From Trichoplax sp. H2 (lineage: Eukaryota > Placozoa > Uniplacotomia > Trichoplacea), in contig NOWV01000032.1 of NCBI GenBank assembly GCA_003344405.1, forward strand, positions 496,001 through 560,000: DNA of 64,000 bases, given 5' to 3'. The notes beneath the pieces were generated by a model that was given only the letters and a program-made list of their open reading frames with translations, was not told the origin of the DNA and ran no database searches. Positions 53,791-64,000 of the stretch are shown here, in pieces (the first letter of the stretch is position 1; every line of letters starts with the position of its first letter). The translations under genes were made by a program, and so were the position numbers.

Positions 53791-56700
53791 TTACTGTTGC
53801 TTGTGATTAGACAGTTCTTCCTGAATATCGCGCAGTTGTTCAGATTGTTTTTCGAACGATTCTGCTTTATGTTTCTCCGTTGTTACGCCTTCATGTAACA
53901 TTGTTTCTAGCTAATAAATAACATTGGCGTTACTTTCTAGAATGGAATCTATTCACAGTAGCAACAAAATCTGGATACAGAGAAAATGCTTCTTACACCT
54001 ACCACAGCCCAGAAACGATTTTGATGATGTATTGCATTTTCTACATGACAGTATTTTCGAAATCTGTACGGAAATGATCGTTCTAAGTCATCGAGAAATT
54101 CAACCTGAATTGTAAGCCTTTTCAGGCTAGCTTCTTTTTGCACTCTATCTATGTCCCCAATAGCTAGGCCAATCTTAAAAAAATTATTCACGTAGTAACA
54201 TATAGTTATACAGCTTTTTTAGTTGAAACTTGTCCGTGGAAAACGAAACTTACCATCAAATTCATTACCAATATTGGCATTAAAAACATGAAAACGACAA
54301 GCATAATCAGAACCATGATACCATGAGGATATTTTATTCTACCGCTCTCAATTCCATCAATAAACACACTACGATAGTCAATTTCCCCGATCATCATATC
54401 AAGGACTTTGATCCATGCAATTGGAACATTGAAAAGGACACTCTGCAAATTATCGTATTCTTTAAATTTCAATATTAACATGAGATAACATTACCGGTAT
54501 TGTTAATACCTCATTCGGTGCAAGCATATAAAAACTAAGAGCAAATCCTTGAATTAGAGAGAATACCACTAGAACAACCTATATGCATAAAGATTTGTTT
54601 TCTATTACGTTTAGAGATCCATTATAATTTCAAGTTAACGCTCATCAGTAAATTCTTACCTTCAAGATAGTTATAAGCATGGATTTTAACATTAGTACGT
54701 AAATTCCAAATATTTCCATTCTGCATAATAAAATAATTTCACATTAATATTAGGCTTCCCTATGAAATTGTTGTCATAATATAGATTTTTTAAAGCACCT
54801 TTGAAATTGCATTACAAGGGCGAAATACGCTAAAAAGATGGTTATGCTTCCAACAGTCCATTGAACGTAATCGTTTGCATGATTCATAGTGGACATAAAG
54901 AATATTGCGCTACCGTAAAGTAAAAGTTCAAAATAGCTACCTAAAGAAGCGAAATAGCGAAGTCGCTTTATCGCGAAAAGTGAATGAATTGTTGATTAGA
55001 ATTTCTACAGCATCGGGTACAAATACATTCATGACAGTTTCTCACCTGGCGCATCATCTGGTAAACTTCCTTAGTTAAATTAACAGATGCTAGGATTATG
55101 ACCAGAATTCGATAGCCATTACTTCTCTAATTTATTTTTTAAAGAAAACATAACTCGATGCATTAATAGATTGCACGAATTTTTAAATTATGTAATCGCT
55201 AAAGATCCCGTAATTTATCCAAACTACGAAACATAGTGACAGTATCTAACAGTTGCTGCTCAACCAACCTGTTTATCCAGCTCGTAATCGGTAACATTTT
55301 GAGACGATCGATTTACATCAAGGGGATTAATTAATCCAATAAATTTACCGTTTTGGTACCGAAGTTCAGGAGGTGGTTGAATGTTCAAAATGTATGAAGT
55401 TAGGCCAAATACAAAGAGCAGGTATAAAACAAGATTCAAATAAAATACGTATGAACCAATTCGATTCCTATGTACGGGATTGTGAACGATTAATTGTTAA
55501 AAAATAATTCTTCTGTTATTGAAAAGCTCATAATTCCTACCATTTTACATCTAGTAACTTTTTCGTTAATTCATGTTTTAGCAAGTTGGTTCTTTTATAG
55601 TGTATCATTGTCTTTTTTTATATAAAACAAATTTTGTCGTTCATATGTCTGTAATGAGAATCTAGATCATGAGAGCACTTAAAAATTAATCGTAGACCTG
55701 TAAAGCATTATTATTCAGGTAGATGCCGTCCTTTCTGTGTTCGAGCTCGAAACTTGGTCCAGGATCTAGCAAGGTAAAATCATAACTGACCTAGATTGAA
55801 TGTTTTAGAATAAAAGTAGATATAATATTATTATACTACTATTAATAAATGGAGTTGCGCTTTTACAAGGAATAAGGCATTTATTTACATGTTTGTTTGT
55901 GGATTTTGGATCTTCAACTATGTCATGCTGTATACAGGAACTCATAACAGTCTAATTTTATAACATAGAACAGTGGACAAGTAGATAAATAAAATCTCTT
56001 TTAATTAATTGGCTAACAATTGCTGTTAAAATAGTTCATAAATAGGCGCTATTTTACCATACTCATCCCGTATATTAATACCCTACCTCCGCAACTTCTG
56101 GAAGTTTTCTAATCAAGTTTTGCATCACAGTTCTTCCTTGCTCATCAACTCTCCTCATGATTAGATCACGTTTTCCTCTAAAAAAGTTTCGTACAAAGGT
56201 TATGGATAATGTCATCTAACCTGAATGCTTTCATCATATCAGCATATCATATCATATCAGCATATTGTGCTTCAAAATTATATTAATATTATTTAGAATA
56301 TGAAGTTCTTACTGTTTGTGAGTCACTATAACCATTGCAGCATCTTTTCTCATATTTTCAATGGCTATATCTAAGCAAGTCCTATCTTCATTATTTACAA
56401 AACTGACTTCAGCGCCGTGATCCAATAATAACTTGATAGAATTTGCATGTCCTGTTGCCGCTGCAATGTGCAATGCAGTTTCCTACCCGAAGAGCGATAA
56501 GACATATTAAACAACCCAGTGTAATTGCAACTAACTAAACTATAATGATAGGATTTACTCCATGAAAATTTATCGAGTTCACGGACGCTCTACTATTCAA
56601 TAGGCATTCCAGAATTTCTTGGTGTCCCTTACTGGCTGCTATTTCTAACGGCGTTAGGTAGCTACCATCCCTTTAAGGAAATATTGGAAGACTTACGAAT

Positions 56701-59700
56701 ACAGAAAATTGGTAAAAAGCACGTATTTTCATACCTTTTTTCAGTTTCAGCGCCATTTTCAAGTAGTGTTTTAACGACAGTAGAGTGGCCGTAAGAAACC
56801 GCTATATGGAGAGGTGTTCTAGAACGCTCACCTAAGCTATTTAGCAATGAAGGTGATACTTTGCAGAGTAATTCTACTGTTTGCGTATTTACTGCACCTC
56901 TATTTAGAGAAAAATTTAAAATTGGTATTTCTAATATATGCGTATAAACGTTTATGGATAAAATCAGAGAATGTACACAGCACCTGCACGCCAAATGTAA
57001 TGGAGTGTTGTCGTCACCATCATTTAATTCTAGTTGAGCACCATTCTCTATCAAAATTTCTGCTATCTGTGTTAATCAAACCATAATCGATATAAGTAGT
57101 TTACTGAGTGGTACAATCGATCTAATTAGAATGTAGAAATTTTTCTTATACATTCGTACATGCATATGTGCAATAATTAGACTATGTATACGTAACGTTA
57201 TAAAACCCTTCTTCTGCAGCATAATGAAGTGGAGTTCTGTCGTATGTATCGACTTCATTTATAAAAATTTTTCCCCCTTCCTGTAAGTAGATATATTCAT
57301 AGATTTACTGTATCTATCTCGAAATAGAAAGGATTGCATATATAATACTAATATTACGTTAAGTAAAAATGTTAGAACTTCATGATGACAACATTCTGCT
57401 GCCATGTGCAAGCATGATTTGTTCTGGTCATCATATATGTCAACTTTGGCGTGATATTGTAATAAGAACTTAGCAGCTTCTAAGTGGCCTTTCTCAACGG
57501 CAAACAGTAAAGGAGTTCTTCTTCTACTGTCCGTACTATTTATATCCGCTCCCTACGTAGAGAGATCGATAAATCATGATAGTTAGTATAAATAAAATAT
57601 CTATCTATCTATAAATTATTTATATATATGCATGTTACATCAACGATATTCTGGAAACATACTGATTTTTCTATGCTTACAGATTGCATCAATATGATCA
57701 TTACTGCGGTGTGTCCAAACGATGCCGCTAAATGTAACGGTGTCCGGTATTGAAAGTCACGAGCATCCACAGGGGCGTGATGTTGTATCAGGGCTTCCAC
57801 GACATCAGGATAGCCGTTTGAAGCTGCTATATGCAATGCTGTTAGTCCATCTCTCTGTACCAATTTTGGGCAATCATGATAAATTTTTAGTATATTAATA
57901 CGTCATATTTACGATGAAAAATGATAAATAAGATACATGCATTATCGATAGATAGTGCTAGGCTGCTAGCTAATATTAAAAAAGGTAAATTTAAAAATAT
58001 GATTCAGACAACCTGAATTGCTGTGATATCTGCTCCATTGCGAACACACATTTCTACCGCCTAATTTGGTTTAAATTACAATGTATACTAATTAGTAATT
58101 GCTTATATGCTCATACCTGAGTGTCTGATAAAGAAATACGCATCGACTATTTAAATCACGGATGCTACAAACCTGTTTATATCCACCTTGTGCCGCTCGA
58201 TGTAAGGGTGTTCGTCGTTCATTATCTCTATCGTTGATCTGGTCAATGTACTTTCTACGTTTATTATTAGCGCTATCAAGTAATAAGCCAATTACTTCAG
58301 TTGCACCTCTGGATGCGGCGAAATGTATAGGTGCGCCTCCATCAATGGATTTCTTGATCAGACTTGCACCATGTTTTATCTAAGAGTAATTAATTAGGGC
58401 TGCTTAGTAATACTAGTAAGTATACTATCTATATAGCCGTTTGGTCTACCTACATGACCATGTTAGTTTTTTCTTTATACATAAATAAATGAAACCTTTT
58501 TCAACTTTTGACGATACTTTTTTATACTAATTAGTACAAATGTGAAATTTTACTGGATGAAAAACATACGCACCAGCAACTTGCATACATTATTTCGATC
58601 TCTCATGCATGACACATGGAGAGGCGTCATGAGGTCATTGTCTGTATAATTCACCAAAGCAGGGTCTATTCTTAGTATTAGCTAGTGATAACAGAAGCCA
58701 TTGTGATCTCAATACATTGTACTATATTATTATGGATGATTTCGACCTGAAAGTAATAAGTAGTACCTCGCACATACGAACATGCCCAAATTTACTCGCT
58801 TCATGAAGTGTTGTGTTTCCGTCAACATCTTGTAAATCCACTTTTGCCCCGCAGCTAATTAAAACTTCAAACGCGGCGAGAGAGTTATGTTTAGCGGCGA
58901 TTGATATAGGTGGGATTGAATCATAGCCTGGGATGTTGACATCTAAGATTTGAAAATTTTAATCAAGCAGCAAAACTGTAATTTTTTTACGAATTATTTA
59001 TATAATCTATCACATTCAAAATACACAACTAAAGAGACTTGAATTATATGATAAATCAGTACCGGCTCCATGGTCGACTAGACTCCTTATTATTTCCACC
59101 CTATTATATTTAGCAGCGTAGTGCAGCGGAGATAGCTTGTGTTCATCCAATCGGTTACATGCATTCTTATCTTTATTGTATACGAAGTATTCTTGTATAA
59201 CTGAAACATCCCCAAATTTTGCTGCCTAAATTGGAATAGTTTAATGATTGGATTGTACTGTTTAATATTTTACAGTGACTTTTTTGAGCAAACACAATAC
59301 AAGCTACTGTACTTGGTCTAAACTAATATCTGCAGTTAATGAAGTCTATTATCACAGTATAACATAAAACAGATTATTGCCATAAAATCAATAATAATAA
59401 AAATACGAATTGAGAGGCAAGCATAGTGCTGTTAGTTTTATTTATGAATCCGATAAACTAAACTTACAGTGGTCATAATAATTACACGTATTATTAGATT
59501 TAAAATTTGACGTGAAAATTTTAAAACTATTTCCTTGACAATTATACCGTATTTTCGTACTGGCTTATCAGATATTCATTAATTTAAATGCCTAAATTCT
59601 GTATTAGCTTACCCAAAAGAGGTCAAGATTAAGGTTTGTTGTCGATCTCGCATTAGGGATCTCGCTATTTTCGTATTCTTCCTGTGTTTTAATCCAAAAG

Positions 59701-59943
59701 ACAACCGAATTGGTATAATTTTGAAAAATTCACAGATCATACATTCTCATGATCTGTGAATTTACTGACAGTGTAATACACAGATGCTACAAGTATATTT
59801 GTACCAGTTTTCATAAGAATACTTACGTTGATTTTATCATTTGGCGGAGTAGGTCTTACTGGAAAACTCCGGGGAAACAATGTCAAGCTGTTTTTTCTGA
59901 AATTTCTTCGTTCCAACATTTGTAACTTCACTCGCACAAGCAA
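53791..59943 (-). CDS. TRPA-type ankyrin-repeat cation channel
   Basis: Transient receptor potential channel of the TRPA subfamily, a plasma-membrane cation channel for chemical or thermal stimuli. About twenty exons; those resolved include 59943-59827, 59681-59613, 59225-59063, 58942-58767, 54720-54660, 54578-54495, 54442-54254, 54173-54003 and 53910-53791. The N-terminal half carries about fifteen ankyrin repeats (for example SPLHYAAKYN, TPLHRAAQGGY, TALHIAASNGYPDVVEAL, TPLHIAVSYGH, TALHIAAATGH). Six spans follow, with the pore helix DMMIGEIDYRSVF, S6 around LMPILVMNLM and the TRP-like helix GDIDRVQKEASLKRLTIQVE, all matching the TRPA1 order. The C-terminus is a short coiled coil rich in Glu, Lys and Gln. 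The start could be 59943 or the next ATG at 59919. Exons between 54.7 and 58.7 kb are recognisable but not all bounded. Confidence 0.93.
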
Positions 59944-61313
59944 TTTTGTTATGTTAACTTTATTTGTACGGGTATTTCTAACGACTCAATGAGGCTTTAA
60001 TACAACTGCAAACAATAGTATATTTCAATGGCCGTTACGAATTTATTCATATATTCACCGTTGCAGTAAATTAAGCTGCAGCTGTTTATGGGTCTGTTAA
60101 TATTATTTCATATACTACAGTTGTATATCATATTATAGTCTACTCAATAGAATTTAAGGATGCAAAAGTAAGGTTACATGGTTATGGATACAATATAAAT
60201 AGATTAATTAACATCGTTACAAGCAGCAGTAATAATAGTGAAGTAGGATTTCGTACTATATCTTCATATTACGAATCACAATCTACAGTGCCTCATGCCT
60301 TGTATTTAACATGATTGTGTGACGCGATATTTCTACTTGTGACGACAAAAGAAAAAATGAACAATGTACTATGATTAATTTTGAATAGAAATCTATTCGA
60401 AATAGAAATCGCTCTATTGTTATGATTTTTTACGAATATATTATTGATTTTTTAATGCAAATAAAAAACTCTAGACGTTGCAACATCCTGCGCTATCTGC
60501 GTCACTAAACTTTAATCATTTGAAAATAATTGCTATTTTATTCAAAAAGAATCTTTCAAACTCCACTTCAGGGAAACCATTTGATATTTAACGACGACCT
60601 TACTCCCTAAACATAGTGCAGTACAAGTTTACTACACAAGAAAATTAGCACGATTGTTACTTATGCTGCGTATGAAACAATATTTCATAGTCGATTTCGT
60701 CCTAATATTAGTACAATATATTCTTAAGAAACGCAGAAACTATTCTTTTTGTATTTTAATTCCGTGGTAGAGGCTCTCTCCAACTCATAATAAGTTCGGG
60801 CACCGTACTTAGCTAAGTTAGACGAATACCCACTACAGTATAACGTATTCATAGGTATTACGCTGATTTTCTAAGTGTTGTAGAACTTATTTGTAACCCA
60901 TTGTGTGAACCTATCCGTCATACCTATTGTATTTTGGCTAGTGGACAGTATGCACTAGTATATGCGAACCGGTATTTGCTATTAGAATAGTTATAATTTT
61001 TTAAGTATGCAATAAAAAGATTTGTAAGAAGCGGTTGTATCTGTAAATTTTCGGTAGATGTAAACGTACCAGATTAGGTTAAAGTCCTTGCTGGTACAAT
61101 AATACACTTATTTGAAGTCCGCAAAATCACGATAGCTGTATCATTTCTACCTAAACATAGTGAGAGCCTAATAAGTAGAAATTTCAATTTTGATGAATTC
61201 TGGACAAGTAATGAAAATTTATACCTAAAATAATGTATTTGAGTGCCATCCTACAAGTTTTATACGTGAAGTAGTTTATTACAGTCATTGAAGACAACAT
61301 TTTACGTGAGAGA
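59944..61313. other. Upstream flank of the TRPA gene
   Basis: AT-rich sequence, no coding stretch recognised. It should hold the TRPA promoter. Confidence 0.5.
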
Positions 61314-61380
61314 CTGTACATTGTACAGTACAGTACTATATGCTCCGCAATACTGTACTGTACACTGTACAGTTTACAGT
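61314..61380. repeat. GTAC palindrome array 8a (upstream of TRPA)
   Basis: Runs TGTACAGTACAGTACT and TACTGTACTGTACACTGTACAG, 1.4 kb upstream of the TRPA start. Confidence 0.85.
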
Positions 61381-62723
61381 AGGGATTAACTGTAACACTC
61401 ACCAATTGATTTAATCAAAAAATCTCTTGATGAGCTACTGTATATACTGTATTATGATCATCGAAAAATTAAAAATTGTTTTTCATTTCCTTTGTTGCTT
61501 AGTAATTTATAAACTATATGTTAATATTACATTGCATACTATTTGGTTTGAACTTTGAAGGCATTCCCAAATTTTAATATTGTTTTGCCGGCACAGGCAC
61601 ACTAAATCGTGCTCAAGCAAGCACAAGAAAGGCACTAAGGGCCATGCTACAATTTTTGCAAAATTTTGTATTTTTGTGATTCCTTTTTTTCCTTTAGTTG
61701 ATAGTGTCAGTGATCAGTTTCTAGGTGGCAACCTTTATGGCTGGTAATCTCACTAAGTAACTACGATATTGAACGATGATGATAAGATTAGCAATATAAG
61801 GGATGGATCAAGCTAGGCCATTACATTAACAGACATAGGTATCGTATAAATTGCCGTACGTATGAGCTTCAGACAAGCCCTAAAATTCGCTAATGCCCAA
61901 ATCATTAATTAACCCATATGAATTTATTGCCTTTATATCTTTTATATATACGCGTCCAAAAAAAGAAATCGAATTGAATAATAAGTTCAAACTTCATTTG
62001 TAAAATGATCCGAGATATTTTTAATGTAGGGCCTAACCCAAATTCGACAAAGTCTGGCCTAAATATTAATAAGGTCATGTAATCGTAACGTTTAGCAACG
62101 ATTTGGCCATTGATCAACTTCGCTTCCTTTCTCTAATAACTCATATAAATCAAAAACTGAATGTACTGTTTTATTTCAGCGGTCCCTAACTGTTTACTAA
62201 GTTTACGATGCAACTCCATAAAATTTTGTCTCTAACTCTCTGATCTCTACAGTTAGTGCAGAACTCCAGCGAACCTTTCATAATTCGCAACTTTTTTACC
62301 TTCGTCGGTGCGGAGTTACACAAAACTTAAGCCCTATAATTAATTGTCTTATTCCCTAGATCTAAATTTATATTTGAAACCCGTAGAGAATTTACTGTAA
62401 TAGGATGTTACCTATGACTGTGTGAACTTACAGGATGCATGTTATTAATTCCTTGATGTCCTTCGGACATACCTCGAATGCTGTTTTCACAACCATAACA
62501 GTAATGAAAAATCTATGTCTATGTGACTAGTTTGACTTTTGGGTTTTGTGAGTCCAATTTGTATGTAGGAGGCTAACTAGTGATACGGAAAAAGTGTATT
62601 TTGGCAGCAAAAAATTTTAAAGAGATATTTTGCCACAAGTTTACTGTAATAACTCTATTCCCGTGTCTGTTCTATTAGTCAATACCGATTTTAATTCGCA
62701 GTCAATGGTTTTGCATATTACTG
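61381..62723. other. Noncoding stretch between arrays 8a and 8b
   Basis: Scanned on both strands; no gene family recognised. Confidence 0.5.
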
Positions 62724-62885
62724 TATATAGTATGTACAGTACAGTACACGACTATTGCTACGGCAGTGTACTGCACAGTGCACAGTACTGTACGACAACG
62801 TGCAAAGAGTTTTAATTTAATTTAATTAATTAATTAATCTTAATAAAAGATTATTTTTCTTTCAAGTACAGTACTGTACTGTACA
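62724..62885. repeat. GTAC palindrome array 8b
   Basis: Copies at 62733-62750, 62765-62795 and 62864-62885, interrupted by a TTAATTTAATTAATTAATTAA run. Confidence 0.85.
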
Positions 62886-62924
62886 CACAGTAATGGACTA
62901 CTAAATAAATTAATTATATACTAG

Positions 62925-63045
62925 TCCAAACTCCCATCACTTTGCTGACGGTTTACGATAATGTACCCATTTATTAATAATTAACAGATAGTATTACCAT
63001 TCGACATTATATATATCCCGGTAATAGCCGGGTACTACTATATTT
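62925..63045. mobile_element. Interspersed repeat, copy B (5' part)
   Basis: Matches the first 120 bp of copy A in DBR1 intron 1, including the TTTGCTGACGG start and the CCCGGTAATAGCCGGG hairpin, then diverges. Confidence 0.75.
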
Positions 63046-63439
63046 AAAACAGATAGATTTAATGTACGTACTGATCGTGCATTTCCACGTTGCGCACTTC
63101 GCTTTCGCCTATCAGATCGCTGACTAACTGACATTATCCTCTTAGAAACACTTTTTGTTATATGATATATAGCAATCAAAAATAACCCGGTACAGGGGAA
63201 CTACAGTAGGGTAACACTTCGAAATGCATGAGAGCAATAGAACTAATAGTACCTACTAATGTGTATCAATCACTTATACCTTCTCAATAATATTTACATA
63301 AACCCTAGAGATCATTCATTTCTATACCAATTCAAATTTCCTTAAGTAACTTTCGTATTAGTATGTCTACCGAATAAGGATGGTTACTATATACAGTATT
63401 AATGCTATGTTAAGGTTGGTAAGCGAAACTGTCAAATAT

Positions 63440-64000
63440 ACGTTTATGCTCAATTTGTTAATAAAAAAATTAGCAGATAGTATTATCATTCGATATTATA
63501 TATATCCCGGCAATAGTAATGTACTATGCTATATTAAGATTAGTTAATAATCCAAAGCGCATTATGATAACTAATGTACGGTGATGGACATACTGTACCA
63601 AGTTAAGATTAGCAGGTACTGTAAGATATCTACAGTGCTGTACAATGTCCTTAGTACTGTGGTCAATTCTATACCAATCATTATAATGTGTCTAAGGATC
63701 GCTTGAGTATGCAAACAAAGCTTGCTCTGTCGATAACAACCGTTATAAGAAAACGTAACAATGAAAATGGCTGTGTAGAAAACTCTATAAAAACTCTATG
63801 TTTATTCAATTTTCATCAGAGTATTACATGAAATCAAAATTTAAAGGCTCAGTGGCCACCCTTAGCGATATAACGAATACTATTTCAAAAATCAGTACTC
63901 TGCAGAAATTTCTGCCTTAGAGCTATTCGTTTTACATGAAGAAATCTTAAGGTAAAAAGTACTGTAAGAATCTTATACTGACTTATTGAAATGAACCCAT
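63440..64000. mobile_element. Interspersed repeat, copy C (runs to the window edge)
   Basis: Matches copy A from its internal ATTAACAGATAGTATTA block to about 27490, lacking about 75 bp of copy A near 26965-27040 and otherwise nearly collinear for 450 bp. It may continue past the right edge. Confidence 0.75.

Overview
The window is animal nuclear DNA: AT-rich, with GT-AG introns, and 14 recognisable conserved metazoan genes plus one unidentified gene. All exon models below were read by eye from homology, splice sites and matching intron phase; none was aligned or checked with transcripts. Cilium (tectonic), SNARE, netrin, RalGEF and TRPA-type genes in a compact layout suggest an early-branching animal. 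A placozoan such as Trichoplax or Hoilungia is my best guess and a sponge is the main alternative. This is inference; the sequence does not name the species.

Layout, left to right: AAGAB-like (-, cut by the left edge); RPS18 (+); WDR46/UTP7 (-); SPCS2 (+); an unidentified multi-exon gene (-, about 10.3-12.1 kb); tectonic (+, no introns); ALAD (-); PHPT1 (+); SNAPIN (-); DBR1 (+); DNAJC19/TIM14 (-); STX8 (+); a netrin-like LE-NTR gene (-); RALGPS (+); a TRPA-type ankyrin-repeat channel (-). The segment from about 47.2 to 50.2 kb holds two 20-N gaps, each flanked by near-duplicate sequence, probably uncollapsed haplotypes. The right end holds a second copy of an interspersed repeat that also sits in DBR1 intron 1.

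The most striking structure is global. All 15 genes alternate in strand (14 of 14 neighbouring pairs). Dense arrays of a short palindromic motif, GTACAGTACTGTAC and relatives, lie in every one of the 7 head-to-head gaps and upstream of the TRPA gene. I saw no array in any of the 7 tail-to-tail gaps. The arrays therefore mark shared or back-to-back promoter regions and may be a promoter-associated repeat or bidirectional regulatory element. ALAD intron 2 also carries a smaller array.

The genes do not form one pathway: ribosome and its biogenesis (RPS18, WDR46), ER signal peptidase (SPCS2), heme synthesis (ALAD), lariat RNA turnover (DBR1), mitochondrial import (DNAJC19) and endosome/lysosome traffic (AAGAB, SNAPIN, STX8) are typical broadly expressed functions. 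Their grouping looks like ancient linkage. From memory, RPS18 and WDR46 are near neighbours in the human extended MHC, STX8 and NTN1 are tail-to-tail neighbours on human 17p13, and ALAD, RALGPS1 and PHPT1 all lie on human 9q32-q34, an MHC paralogy region.
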